Source of the DNA: Nannobrachium achirus
Taxonomy: Eukaryota > Chordata > Actinopteri > Myctophiformes > Myctophidae
Length of the DNA stretch: 64,000 nucleotides
Direction: 5' to 3'
Assembly (NCBI GenBank): GCA_963921795.1
Contig: OY997647.1
Span: forward strand, 62,329,155 to 62,393,154
Shown: positions 24,401 through 39,400 of the stretch, in pieces
How positions within the stretch are numbered: position 1 is the first letter of the stretch
How the letters are laid out: each line of letters starts with the position of its first letter
Translations under genes and position numbers: made by a program
Notes under the pieces: generated by a model
What the model was told of the DNA's origin: nothing
Seen by the model: only the letters and a program-made list of their open reading frames with translations
Databases searched by the model: none

Positions 24401-27400
24401 AAATGTACTTAGTTACTTTACATCACTGGATGTTGGTGATTAAATAAGAAAGCAGGACTGGGCACAATACCTTTTAACCTCAACACATTTTGGCCATAAA
24501 AACCCAAATAATGATATGAACTCACTGTGATGCAATCCATTAAAAAGCACTTAGGCCAGGGCTTTTCATCCTTTTTCTGGTCAAGGACCCCCTAGTTGAG
24601 AGAGAGGTGAAGCAGGGACCCCCACTACATATTGTAGACAATTGTGTTGCAGATTAAACTCATGGATAGCTTTATAGACTTGTTTGACACTCATTAGCTT
24701 TACTATTATCATGTTGGATTCATGTTGATGTGTATTTTATTTTCAGACAGTTGAACTGTTAAACCCTCAATATTTAGTCAACTTGAACACTGGCTTGGTC
24801 TGCTCTTTTTCCCTGAACCAACTCACAGAAAATAGCACATCTACAAGCTCACAACGCCTTGCAGCACAAGGGGTTGTAGATCTGCTATTTTCGGCTAGTG
24901 TTAGTTCAGCTATTTTTGACATAAAGCTGTGTGAAATACTTGCCATTAAAATAGTTGGTTACAAATGTATCAATTTATTACCAGAGTCCCGTGGTCAGAG
25001 TTCGTGGTCAGTTTTAGATGAATATTAAGTAGTTCCGCTAATTTGTCAGGGACTCATGGCCCAATCATTAAAAATAGATGACTCCACAAAACTAGCGTCA
25101 TTTGTATTGTTGACCTATTTCTACCAAATAGACCAACTTTCGTTCAACTTTGACCCCTCTGTCACATGGTACTATTTTATGTGTCCACTATCACTACGCC
25201 GCTGCAACGTAATTCCCCAAAACAAGGTGCTTTGCAGTCAGCTGATAAGAAACGAAACCTTGCTCTATATGGTAGAAATAGGCCAACAATACAAATGACG
25301 CTAGTTTTGTGGATTAATCTATTTTCAATGATTGGGCCACGCCAAATGGCCCCCACCCCATTGGAACTACTTAATATTCAATTCATCTAAAACTGACCAG
25401 AACTCTGACCACGGGACTCTGGTAATCAATTAATACATGTATAACCACTATTTTAATGGCAAGTATTTCACACAGCTTTATGTCAAAAATAGCTGAACTA
25501 ACACTTTAAGTTAACCATCACACAAAGAATTGGTGGACCCCCCGGCCTATAGTAACTCTGAGGACCCCCTGTTGAAGACCCCTGACTTATGTGTATTTGT
25601 ATTGCAAAAATGTCATGAACAGCATGTATTGTCACTTTGTGCTGTTTAACTATTTCAGTGTATGTTTCCCCTTGCAGACATCATTAGTGTGCACCCAAAA
25701 CCCATGTGGGTTGCTGCTTCAGAGAGGCCCGTAAGACGATCTGTTAAAAAGCCCTGCTGTGGTCTGTGTGGCGTGTGCATATACCTTCCTTACCAGAGCA
25801 AGCTGTGGGCTCAGCGACGGCTTGAAAGCAAAAGCCCAGAGCACCTAAAGCGTAACCCCAATAAAATGCACAATAACGGCCACGAGAAGATTATTGTATG
25901 GCTAAGAACATACCCCAAAGTGACCCTTTGTGATATGTCCAAAAGATTCGACGTGCAACAAGATTGTGGCTATATTTTGCCAACCACGTTAAAGACCAAG
26001 GATGTGCGTTGTTTCCAGCGTGACTTGAAACCTGGAGTTTTGTTAAAGCCCAGTAGATCTGACAAATGTGGAAATAAGTCATCTACTGGTGCTGTAACCA
26101 TCTGTAACCATCACACACCGACCCATCCACAGATAAAAGGACAATATACAGCTGTGGACCCTAGCTGTCAATCCCTGGAAACTGGGAAGGCTGAGCTAGA
26201 GCCACCTGCCAACTGTTCTGCTTCTCTCTCACTAGGTAAGATGGAGACAGAGGCACAGTGTGATGGGACTGCAGCAGGATGTGCCCTCTTAGCGGAAGAG
26301 AGGCAGGCAGAGAGACGGGCAGAATGTGCGTACAAAACCTCCCATATCTCATTCTCTGATGAGGAAACGGACTCGGCATCAGAAGAACAGTGCCCTGAAT
26401 TTACCGCTCCTTCCAACCCCGGCCTCTCTGATTTGTGTAAATCTTCCCGCATCTCATCTCCAGACCGACAAGAGAATAGGGAAGATTCTCGTAGAGAAAG
26501 TAGTATCCTTCCAAAGATCTCTAAATGTCTCAGTCCTCTGCCCAATAGTGATGACTTAACCCTGGATAGTGGAAAGGAGTGCTCATCGCGTAACGTTGAC
26601 AATGCTCCTGAAGCAGGCTGTGCCCTCACAGCGGAAAAGAGGAAGGCAGAAAGTGACCTCATAGTGGAAGAGAGGCAGGCAGTCAAGAAAATAAAATTGT
26701 TGAATGGTGGCACCAATGGGATTTTGCCATCCAGGCCAGATCTAGAAAGCGGTTTTGCCAATGAGCAAGTCATGCTAGACACTGAAATGGAGACTGTGAT
26801 GTCTGTTGACAGCCAATCATGCTTGGACTCAGGAATTGGGTGCATTGAGACTTCGGACACGCCTGTGGAAAAATACAGGGAGCAGGTGGACAATAGTTGT
26901 CTTAATTATGAGTTGAAGGAAAGTGACGTGTCACAGGGGCCACAGAGACACGGTGACCCTGAAGCAGGATGTGCCCTCATAGCAGAAGAGATGCAGGCAG
27001 AACGTGACCTCCTAGTGGCACAGCAAGTCATGCTAGAGGAAATGGAGGCTGTGATGTCTGTTGACAGCCATTCATGCTTGGACTCTGGAATTGGGTGCAG
27101 TGACACTTCAGACACACCCGTGAAAAAATCCAGGGACCAGGAGTCACAGGGGTCATCGCAGATGTGCTCACAGAACAGTGGTGGACCTCACCTTTCAGAT
27201 GATGATGACGACGACACGGAACAACCAGAGCTGTTCTCCTGCCAGAGAGCAAGAGTTTACTTCAAACGAACGCATTGTTCTTGTGCGCGCACATACATTT
27301 GCTGGCCCTTCCCTAAATCCCGTGATCCAGCACCTGAAATACCTGCTGCTATCGAAACCCTACCAGCAGGAGAAGACATGTTAATTACAAGCCAGCAGCT

Positions 27401-30400
27401 CTGTCACCCGGGAAAAGATGGGGAAGGAGACGAGGGAGTGCCAAACAGAAGAGAAGACGGGGGAGAACACGCATCAGTAGAGAATGATCTTGAAAGCGGC
27501 ACTAGTCAATTCCCACATTCTTTAGGCACCCTAGAACCTCTGGCCAATGCTCCCTCTGGCATGGCAATCCTGTCTTCACCCAGTCATGTAAGGGAGACAG
27601 CCAGTCACTTGTATACTCCTTCCCCTATACCCCATGCTCTACTGGCCAACTCTACTGACTCAACTCTCACTGCTGACACCCCTCCAATAGTGTATTCATC
27701 AGACTTGTTATTCCATAATGAGGAGAATGTCACAACATCATCATCATCACAGCCCTCTGAATCTTCTGCTCCTCCCAACTTCGACTTCCCTCATGCATAC
27801 AGGTCTTCCCATGTCTTATCCTCTGAGGAGGACACGGACACAGCGTCAGAACACTCCCCTCAATCTACCGCTCCTTCCAGTTCCAACACTGACCTTTCTG
27901 ATTCCTGTAAATCTTCCCTCATCTCATCTCCAGACCAACAAGAGAACAGGGAAGATGTTCGTAAAGAAAGTGTCCTTCCCAAAACGTCTAAATGTCTCAG
28001 TCCTCTGCCCAATAGTGATGACTTAACGCTGGCTAGTGAAAAGGAGTGCTCATTGCTTAATGGTACCACAGACCAGGTGTCTGTGCCTCCCCTGGCCTGT
28101 TCTGCAGCTGATGATGATGAGGGCAACAACAGTACTGTTAACGGCCACCAGGACAACGAGAAACTAAGTTGCAGCGACGGGGAGTCGACACAATCTTCTG
28201 ATGACACGATGACAAGCCCGTCCAAAACGACATCACTCAGTGAGGACGAGCCAGAGGTAGAGACGGCTGAAGGATCGACCGCCAACCGCTTGGATGAGTT
28301 AACGGCTTATGAAAACGATATCCTGCTTGTAGATGTGACGCTGGACGACCCAGACCTGTTTGGAAACCTACCCAAAGAGAGTTTACTAAAGCTGGGCCCC
28401 ACAAGGAACCGAGTGCTGGGAAAATTGTCATCAGGGACAGCTAAGCAAAGGTAGGTTGCTGCTTTCATATTTCACAGCATAATTTTATTTTTTAATTCTG
28501 TCATTCATACAAATGAATGAGAGATGGTTGCTCCTGTCTAGAGCAGGGGTTTTCAAAGTGGGTGACAGGGCACCCTGGGGTGACGGGGCACCCTGGGGTG
28601 ACGGGGCACCCTGGGGTGCCGTGACGGCAGTCCAGGGGTGCCGCGAGATCATTTGATATTTGGAATTTATTCGGACACTTATTTAGTATCATTTTAAACT
28701 TGAAGTACAAAGTTATTTTCAGTCAGTTCTAACCAAAATGGCTATTATCTCAAGGTTTTCCTCGCAACATAATCACTAAAATATCGTCACTGTCGGGCAG
28801 AAACCTCGTATCTCCATGTCTCAAATGTGTACGTCTTTTGGTAAAGCAAAGCCCTGCTTCATCATACAAGACTGTTGCACCAAACTAGTGAAAACAGCCG
28901 ATCTACAAGCACACAACGCCTCGCATCGCGAGGCGTTGTGTGCTTGTAGATCTGCTGTTTTCACTAGTTTAGTACATTTTATAGATGATATACAAAACTA
29001 ACGGTTATGGACATAGAAGGTTTCCACCCGACAACGACGATATGCTATAAATATAAGGTGCTGGAAGTGAAAATTATAATGTAGGGGTGCCTCAGATTTA
29101 AAAAAATATTTATGGGGTGCCCTGAGACAAAAAAAGTTTGGGAACCCCTGGTCTAGACCATACATACAATGTGTAAGTGTTTATGTGAAAAGATTCTGAC
29201 TAAACATCTGTTTTGTATTTCAGCTCCGGTTTGGTTAAAGTTGAAATGTTGTCCATGAGGTTTGACCCACGATTGAGAGGACAGATCGCAGGTACAACCA
29301 ATGTAACAATCCAAATACATGTTCTAAAGCAATCAGGTACTCAGGGTTCCCACGGTCATGAAATTCCTGGAAATATTTTGAAATTAGAAAAATATTTTTC
29401 CAGTACTGGAAAAGTTTTGGAATTTATCAAGGGTCCTGGAAGAAATAGCTATGCATTGTCTTTGGTTATTGATTATAATACCTCTGAAATTACAAATTAA
29501 ACATGGGCGGAATTGTCAAATATTAGAGGCAGAAATTGTGAAAATAGCAGATCTACATGCTCACAACGCCTCGCAACGCTATTTTCGTCTATTTTCACAA
29601 TAGAACCGTGTTATACAAAATTCCTCAACTCTTAGTGCTCGTCAGGGTGGGGGGGTCCCCAGTTAAAACGTGATTATTTCGGGGGTCACGGCCTGAAAAG
29701 GTTGAGAACCACAGGCATACACTACTTGTCTTTGGGCATTGCGCATAGGAGTAAGCGACCTGTTATTGAGCTGAATTATTGTTATAATATAGTCCTGGAA
29801 ATTGGGTTAAATATTCTGGAAAAGTTTTGGAAATGAATTGGTAAAAATGTGTGGGAACCCTGCCTGTATATCTATGTCTTCTTAATCCTGTCATACTGTG
29901 ATGTGATATGATTTATTATACAGAGGAGGATGAGCGTAAAAGATGCTGGAAGACCCTGGGAAGCAGGACACGTTCCCTACCACAGGGCAGCAGCTGCTTC
30001 CCCACAGGAGATCGGAATCAAGCCATGGACACGGTAGCATTATAATAGTATAGACATGAGGTTATTGTGACAATAACGGAATAGAGCAGGGGTTTTCAAA
30101 GTGGGTGACGGGGCACCCTGGGGTGCCGTGACGGCAGTCCAGGGGTGCCGCGAGATCATTTGATAATATTTGGAATTTATTTGGCCACTTGGACACAAAA
30201 ATATTTTGTATAATTTTAAACTTAAGTACAAAGTTATTTTCACTCAGTTCTAACCAAAATGGCTATTATCTCAACGTTTTCCTCGGAACATAATCGCTAA
30301 AATATCGTCACTGTCGGGCAGAAACCTTGTATCTCCAAGTTTCAAATGTGTACGTCTTTTGGTAAAGCAAAGCCCTGCTTCATCATACAAGACTGTCTCA

Positions 30401-33400
30401 CAAAACTAGTGAAAACTAGTGAAGCCAATCTACAAGCACATGTAGATCGGCTGTTTTCACTAGTTTAGTACATTTTATAGATGATAAATACAAAACGAAC
30501 GGTTTTGGACATAACAAGGTTTCCACACGGCAACGACGATATGCTATAAATATAAGGTGCTGGGAGTGAGGATTATAATGTTGGGGTGCCTCGGATTAAA
30601 ACAAATATTTATGGGGTGCCCTGAGACAAAAAAGTTTGGGAACCCCTGGAATAGAGGAACAATACAGCACATTCCGTCCAGTTGAAACGACATCCCTTAT
30701 TCTTAACCAGGGCCATTATGTTCTATGTGTTTCTGTACAGGATATACTGGATGACAACAACAACTTTCTGGAGGAGGAGGATGCTGAACGGTACCCTCTT
30801 GCAGGTTTATCGCTGAGGGAAACGGCGCCTGTCAGAGCCTTCCAGAGCCTTACAGAGATGGTCTGGTTCCAGAAATCTCATGTAAGTGTTAAAAGGACCA
30901 TATCAGCTATTGCATAGAGCAGGGGTCTTCAACGTTTTCAGGCCAGGGACCCCTTAGTTGAGAGAGAGATGAAGCAGGGAGGGACCCCCACAACCTGTTT
31001 CCATATAGTTTAATCATTTGACAGCACAATCATCAGTGTATTTTGGAATCATGTCAATTTGTGTTTTCAGATATTTAACCACTTGAACAATCAATACTAT
31101 ACTAATACTATTTTCACTCTGTACGTAGTCTGCTCTTTTTCCCCTATATACCAAAGCTCTTTGCCGAAAATAGACGATCTACAAGCTCACAACGCCTCGC
31201 AGCGCGAGGTGTTGTGAGCTTGTAGATCTGCTATTTTGGCAAACATTCTCTGAATATGGACGCTAGGGTTCAAGATAACAAAAAAAGTTTCCATCACTCA
31301 GAGATTTGGAGGACACCCTGTAGTAACTCTGGGGACCCCCTAGGGGTCCCGGACCCCCTGTTGAAGACCCCTGGCATAGAGCAAGGGTTCCCAGGCGTTT
31401 TTAAAACAGGACCACATTTTATAGGGAACATTTTCATTTGTTTTATAATAAACACGCCCCAAACAATATTTTTTTCTTGACGTTACTGCTGGCCATTTTC
31501 CAAATCAAGCATTGTTTGATTCTAGAGGAAGACTCAAAGATTCCATTATTTTCAGTACAGTATAAAAATCAACTTGCAGAGACTTGAAAACTCCTTGAGA
31601 TCCAAAACATAAAACCTAGTGATATTTTAAGTGTTAGATAGATCTATGTACATATCTCCATAATCATTGCTATAGAGAATTTGTTCAGTAACGGGTCACC
31701 TCGTTTCTGCAGCTTTTTAGTACAGAAAATACATTTTTAGGTTGAAATACCAATTGAGTTGGAGCTGATGAATGGGTGGATGAAACTGGTAACCCACCTG
31801 AAAATGTGTTTTATGTTTACTAAAGGGAGGACCTCTGTTACTGAACACTAGCTATGATTACTAGAACTAGAAGATTACTTAAACTAAAAATCAAAAGCAT
31901 TTTACTTAAACTAAGGCCATGGCTACACAGAGCTGGATATTTCTGAAGCTAGAAATCTTTTGGTGCTGTTGGGGCTTGCAGCCACATGAAGCTGGATATT
32001 TCGGCCACGAAGCTGGATATTTTTTAAACCGGATAAATAAGTGAAAAATATCCGATTCACTGGATCCGTGTAGACAGGGAACCCGGATATCTCTGAAGAC
32101 TTTACTGTGTGTGTGCTTGTTAGACCTAGATATCTTTGTCGTGTGGACCTAGATATTTTTCTATGTGGATATCTGAGAAACCGGGATATATGAAATATCC
32201 AGCTCCGTGTAGCCATGGCCTTAACGATATCACAGCACCCAAACAGTGTGGCGTCAACTCTTTTTGTCTCCCCTTCAGTATTGCAGGTTGTACTTCAGTG
32301 AAAACCGTTGCTGCCCTTACAAGATATGTCGCTTCCGCCATGTGGCCGATTATGGGGATGAGAAGGTAAGCTGGCTTAGAAATGAGTCAAGTGTTCTAGG
32401 AGCACCCTGGCAGTTTATACAGTTTGAACGACCAATTTACACACTAGACCAGTGGTTCTCAACCTGTGGGTCGGGACCCCCAGGGGGGTTCTCACATTAT
32501 TTTGGGTGGTCCCCAGATAATTAGCTTAATGTGAAACATTGTTTTCTCACTCAACAGTAAACAAACCAACATACAGTTTAAGTGTATAGAGGGTATCTGC
32601 ACATTTCTAAAGTGAAACTTTAAGGACTTTTTTAATACCTCTAAACTGACAAATTAAACATTGGCCAAATTGTCAAATATTAGAGACAGAAATTGTGAAA
32701 ATAGCAGATCGACATGCTCACAAGCGTTGTGAGCATGTAGATCTGCTATTTTCACAATTGAACCGTGTTATACAAAATGTAATGCCTCAACTCTTAGTGC
32801 TTGTAGGGTGGGGGGTCCCCAGTTCCCAGTTAAAATATGATTATTTTGGGGGTCGCGGCCTTAAACCACAAGCTGTGTTGTACTGTATGTAGTCCTCTCT
32901 TTATTTTTGTGTACATTTTGCAACACATTCAAGACAAAAATAAAAAAAAGTACTCACATTGGCAATGGATATTGTAATCATATTGCTGTCAGTTTTTAAG
33001 ATGATTTAATAAACAAACGAATAATTTTATTAACCACCTGCAAAAGCAAGGTGGAGCTGAAGATTCCCAGTCGATTGGTGAAATTGTAGTTTTATGTTAA
33101 CATGATCAGAACCTATTGCTCCTCAAATGGAGATTCAGACTGTCTTTGCATGTCCAGTCCCAAAAGCACAGACAACTTCTTCTTTAGAGATTATACCTAT
33201 GTAACTTTACTGCTTTCATATGGAGGGTGAAAGTGATAGATCTTCCTCAATTGAGCAAGCCTGTCTAATATATCTTAATACAGTATGCCCACATTGCATT
33301 TCCTCATAAATGTCTGCATTGATATCAGTGGTTTCTAGTACAGATGTAAACAGTACAAATGTATGTATAAATAGTTAATATATAAACATAGAAATGTTTG

Positions 33401-36400
33401 GTAGGTTTTTATAGTCAGTCTATAAAAACCTCAGTCTTGTAGTTGCAAGAAGACTATCTGAGGGATGAGTTGTCACTGCTAAGGCCTTGGATCAGCCACA
33501 AGGGGGCACTGTCTGACAATTGCAGCAAACATGGTTGAAGCCCTTCTTGTAGCAGGCAGCATTTGATTGTGTTATTCTAGCTTGATGAAGGCCTGTAGAT
33601 TAAATTAGTAGCTTCTAACTAAAATGATAAATAAATAAAATTGACAAATAATTTGTTGGCTTTGTCACAGTGCCCTCTGTCAAGCCTTTGTGTTTACACC
33701 ACTTTCCGATTCTGAACATTGTTTCTTTTTTTGCTTTTTCCTCTCCCAGTTTTGTTTTGAAGCCATGAAGTCATTCATTAATTCTCAGAATCCCAAGTGT
33801 CTTCATAAAGCAGGTGAGTCCATTGAATACCAGCCTTTTCGGCCAGAGTGGAACATTACCAGCACAGTCTTTAACCCATTTAGGCCTAGAATTATTGAAT
33901 GCTTTAACCAGTGAAAAATAGCAGATATACAAGCTCACAGCGCGGCACTGAGTGTAACTAAAATTTTGCTTCTGGGTGGTCCCTGGAACTAGATATTTTG
34001 AGATGGGGGTCCATGGCCAAATAAATATCATTTTGGGCGTCCTTCACATGAAAAGGTTTGAGAACCACTGACATAGTAGTCTCTCAAGAACAGACTAACT
34101 GAGCTCCAGTTAAGTGAAAAGGACCTTTTCTTTGACGATGGCTGGCCAGATTGCTGACATAGAAACATAGGTTTTTCAAAAAGTCTTAGAAGGATTCAAA
34201 AGACACTTATAGAATCGGGTCAAAATTCTAATTTTCACGATTTTTCAAAAATAGAAGATCTACAAGCTCGCAGCGCGGCACTCGGTGCCGCGCTGTGAGC
34301 TTGTATATCTGCTGTTTTTCAATAGTTAAAACATAAAATAATGATACACAATACAGTGTACCCGTTCTAAATGGGTTAAAATGATTTTCTTATCCAGGAT
34401 GAATTGTCAGTGATTTCATGTTGCCAGTTCTTGTTATGCATTCATCTGCTGTATCTGTCCGTTGCTCTATCTCTCTGATTCACACATCATAATCTCACTC
34501 ATCATAATCTCACCAATCTATCGGCTGCCTCCCAATCAATCTCTCCCGTGTTCTGTAGGAGCTGTGTTCACCAGCTACTACAACAGCAATCCCATGGGGG
34601 ATCACTTCTCCATGCCTGTGCTCATGTCCCTCCTGCAGGCGCTGCTCAAAGCTGGCTCCGTGTCCGATATCATCCCCGTCATCGTCATCAGCTTGGCACG
34701 CAACGTAGTGGTGAGGTGGAATGGTTTTCACGCAGCTCTTCGTCCGTATAGTCGGGGACCCAGTCATCAAAATGGGAGGGGACCTGTGATTTTCTGCCGT
34801 ACTTTTTATTTCTGTTTTATCTATTAGTTATGGTCATTAAGGTCCACAGAATGAGAGGCCTGCTCTGCTGGAAACATCGCAAAAAAAAGTTATGGCCATT
34901 TGTATATTCACTGTCCCATTGACTCCACTAGAAATATTTAAAAAAGGAAAAACATCTGCTTTAATTAGCATGTGAGGGTTCAAACCTAGGGGTTCTTCAG
35001 TGAATATACAAATGGCCATAACTTTTTTTCGCGATGTTTCCGGCAGAGCAGGCCACTCATTCTGTGGACCTTAATGACCAAACTAATAGATAAAACAGAA
35101 ATAAAAAGTACGGCATAAAATCACAGGTCCTACCCTATTCCTTGAGCTTTTGGGCTTGTGGGTCCCCGGCTAATATTGACTGGACGGAGCATAGCGTCAG
35201 TCACTATTCCCATCACTGTTGGATGATTGGGCTTCTTTCCTGTACTTCTCACAGCCAACGTGACTAGGGATGAGACGATATGAACATTTCATACCACGAT
35301 TATTTTGACAAAAGAAATCGCGATTTACGATATTTTTCGCAATAATCAAAAGCCATTATACTGGGGCGGAACATTTGCCAAAAAATAGCACATCTACAAG
35401 CTCAGTGAGCCTTTTTGGCAAAGACTGATAGAGAGTGGAAAAAAGACTATCAAATATGTATATTATAAGTAGGCTACCTTTTACCAATTATAGAGGGTTT
35501 AAGTGTTAGCAGATATGCAGCTCAGCAAATAAAAGGTGAATTGATCCCAGTGCATGACAGAGGACGATGTCACGATAAATTAAATCTCCACGATACGATT
35601 ATCGTGAGTGTTTTTTTATCACGATAAACGATAATATCGCTTATCGTCCCATCCCTAAACATGGCACACTCGCTTTACAAAATCATCGGCTTAATGTGCT
35701 AATAACTGTAGCACATGTGGCTGCTTAATATAGTTCTGGTAATAGTCACACACTGTACATTGTCTTTGGATAGGACCTCTCATAGTTTACACTGTAATTA
35801 CAATCTATAGTTGCATGCATCGACTACACGGAAAAGTCACCCAGTTTGATTCCGACCGGAGATCTGTGTTGTATGTCTTTCTTACACTGTCATCTAAACA
35901 AAGAAATGGTCTGTATTCATTTTGGATGTTTTGGCAGTGAAATATCATACGTTTTCTTTTCTCTATTCACTTGCTAGCCTGACCAAGAGTTCCTGCAGTT
36001 CCTGCAGGCCCTCTTGAACTTTGTGAGGGAGAAAGGACTCAATGCCTTTGTACCTCAACTTACTCAGCTCATATCAAAGGTACCCCACTATGCACATCAC
36101 ATACACTTTGAGCCGCTGTGTATTGGTTGGAGGTTTTCAGTGTGTGAGTCCGAGTCTGTTTATGTGCATGCGTTACAGTTACAGATGGTCAATGCCGGTG
36201 TGAAGAATCTGGATTGTACCGAGCTCGCCCGAATGTGAGTTCAACCTTTTCTTAAACCTATCTATAAATGATTTACTGTTAACATCGGTATTGTTAGTCC
36301 ACTATTTAGGTCAGGGGTTTTCAAAGTGGGTGACGGGGCACCCTGGGGTGCCGTGACGGCAGTCCGGGGGTGCCGCGAGATAATTTGATAATATTTGGAA

Positions 36401-39400
36401 TTTATTTGGACACTTGTTCTAACCAAAATGGCTATTATCTCAACGGTTTCCTCGCAACATAATCACTAAAATATCATCACTGTCGGGCAGAAACCTTGTA
36501 TCTCCAAGTCTTTTGGTAAAGCAAAGCCCTGCTTCATCATACAAGACTGTCGCACAAAACTAGTGAAAACAGCCGATCTACAAGCAGTGCTTGTAGATCG
36601 GCTGTTTTCACTAGTTTAGTACATTTTATAGATGATAAATACAAAACGAACGGTTTTGGATATACAAGATTTCCACCTGACAACGACGATATGCTATAAA
36701 TATAAGGTGCTGGGAGTGAAAATGTAGGGGTGCCTCGGATTAAAAAAATATTCATGACAAAATAGTTTGGGAACCCCTGATATAGGTCATACAATTGTTT
36801 ACAGATACAAATGTTGGATACAACGGATCAACCTTTCAAAGAAGGGAAAGTTGATACTTTTCACTTGTTGTACAAGCCTTTTGTTTGAAGTCTTTGTTCT
36901 CATCCACTAGCATGCCCACTCCAGTGGCCCAGGATTTGACCCATGCCATCATGGAAGTAGAGGTTAGTCCCCCTATTCAGTACCGTAAGCTACTGTAGCT
37001 GCTCTATTCAGTAAGCTACTGTAGCTGCTCTTGTAGTTATCAGGCCCTTGGTCATTTTGTGGCAGTACTCCACAGGGTTCCCACGGTCATGAAATTCCTG
37101 GAAATATTTTGAAATTAGAAAAATATTTTTCCAGTACTGGAAAAGTTTGGGAATTGATCAAGGGTCCTGGAAAAAATAGCTATGCATTGTCTTTGGTTAT
37201 TGATTTTGTTAATACCGCTGAAATGACAAATTAAACATTGGCCAAATTGTCAAATATATAGAGGCAGAAATTGTGAAAATAGCAGATCTACATGCTCACA
37301 AAGCCTCGCAACGCGAGGCATTGTGAGCATGTAGATCTGCTATTTTCACAATAGAAACGTGTTATACAAAATTCCTCAACTCTTAGTGCTCGTCAGGGTG
37401 CCGGGGTCCCCAGTTAAAATATGATTATTTTGGGGTCACAGCCTGTAAAGGTTGAGAACCACTGGCATACACTGCCTGTCTTTGGGCATTGCGCATAGGA
37501 GTAAGCGACCTGTTATTGAGCTGAATTATTGTTATATAGTCCTGGAAATTGGGTTAAATATTCTGGAAAAGTTTTGGAAATGAATTGGTAAGAATGTGTG
37601 GGAACCCTGACTCCATGAAGATGAAAGGGCCCATGATGTTTGATGTTTCTCTTGTTCTAATAAGTTGAGGTTTAATTAATGTTTGTCCTCCACAGCTGTG
37701 CACCAAGCAGGAAGATTGGAAGCAGTTAGGGGTGGTTTTTAAATCCCTCTGCCAGTACAGCCAGGCTACCAGTGAGCTGGAGCGCATCAGCGGCCGAATC
37801 GCCATAGCGCTCTTATCTGAGACCAAAGACAAACTTGCTCAGCCCTTTGTTACGTTTGCAGAGACAGGTAGTAATAATAGTCTTTCTTTTTTTTAATATA
37901 AATCACAGAATTAGGGGTGGGCGATATGTTGATAATTATCGTTGAGACGATACAATGTCTCCACGATATGCCTTTTCAGAGGAATCGTATATATCGTGAT
38001 ACAATTGAGGGAGCCTTGTAAGAAATCCTGTTGAATCGTAAATACAGAATTGCAGAATTCATACAGAGATTCATTGCAGAATTCAATTTAAACCTGCATT
38101 TTGGTCTAAATCAGTAGTTCTCAAACTTTAAAATGTCAAGGTCTCCACTTAACTCTGACAATATACAAAGGTTTCATTTGTATACTGTCAGAGTTACATA
38201 CTTGTAAAGTTCAAATTAGACCTCCCAAAATGAACCCAGAGAGTCTAGTTTTTGTCAAGTAACTGGAAAAATAACCATTAAAAACGATTGTGAAAAAGAA
38301 TCGTGATAAAATCGTGTATCGTGATACAGCTTGGGAAAATATTGTGATATTGTATTTTTCCATATCGCCCACCCCTACACAGAATACACTTTCATACACA
38401 GAATTTTGCTCAGTGTTTTAACAGCTACTGTATAAGTGAGAGCAACGTTTCAGAACGGTTTTCAGAAACAAATAAACAGGTTGAAATGTCTCTTGACCCA
38501 TGCCACGTAAGTAAAATGCAGTATACTTAAGCTTCGCTGTGTTTCACATTCACAAATTCACAAACACTACTTGATGGATTAACGCGTGTCAATGTACTTC
38601 TGTTTCAGCTTGTCAGGATGAGAGTGATGATGGCGTGATCAAGATCTTTGTAGGCAGAATTGGAGTGTCTCTCATGTTCAGATACCACAAAACTCACCAG
38701 TGGGCTCAGGTAAACACGTGGTCTGTGTGCTTTTTAGTTTTGGACCCTACTCCTACAGAATTTGCCCTAAAATCACGCGAATCGGTACACACTATGTCTA
38801 CACTCATGTCATCAACATGGATCGATCTGTCTCATAGAGCGCCACCATCAGGCCCATTTTTTCAAACACATTTTTGGACACTGCTCCTACACATTTTCCC
38901 TAAAATCACGCAAATCGGTACACAGTATGTCTACACTCATGTCATCAATATGGATCTGTCTCATATAGCGCCACCTTCAGGCCGATTTTTAAAAACACAT
39001 TTTTCGACACTGCTCCTACAGATTTTGCCCTAAAATCACGCAAATCGGTACACAGTATGTCTACACTCATCTCATCAATATGGATCTGTCCCATATAGCA
39101 CCACCAACAGGCCAATTTCTTCAAACACATTTTTCGACACTACTCCTACACATTTTGCCTTAAAATCACGCTGCGACCTGACGGTCGCTTATCTCCCGAT
39201 TAGGGAGTCTTACTGGTAATTACAGTATATCCCATCCTCACTGTCAGGTGGAAACTAAGAAACAAGCTCTTGTAAATTCTTTACATTGGTTAGTATGTAT
39301 AACATCTACAGACAGATGGAACCACTTTGAACCTCTTTACATTGGTTAATATGTGTAACATCTACAGACAGATGTAACCACTTTAAACCTGGTGTCCATA

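Larger units (their letters stand above)
24557..25587. mobile_element. Family C hAT MITE interrupted by a foldback element
   Basis: CAGGGCTTTTCATCC at the left and GTTGAAGACCCCTG at the right. The foldback at 24897-25512 is inserted just after the hairpin. Confidence 0.7.
33871..34379. mobile_element. TTAA-type composite MITE with hAT remnant and two hairpins, intron 8
   Basis: TTAACCCATTTAGGCC and CTAAATGGGTTAA. It encloses a hAT end GGTTTGAGAACCACTGA. The sequence CCAGTTAAGTGAAAAGG is the empty site for the insertion at 40624. Confidence 0.82.

Noticed and set aside
26168-26893. 241-residue minus-strand open frame, and further minus frames at 27028-28285
   Set aside because: Opposite-strand shadows of TOPAZ1 exon 3; composition mirrors the coding strand.
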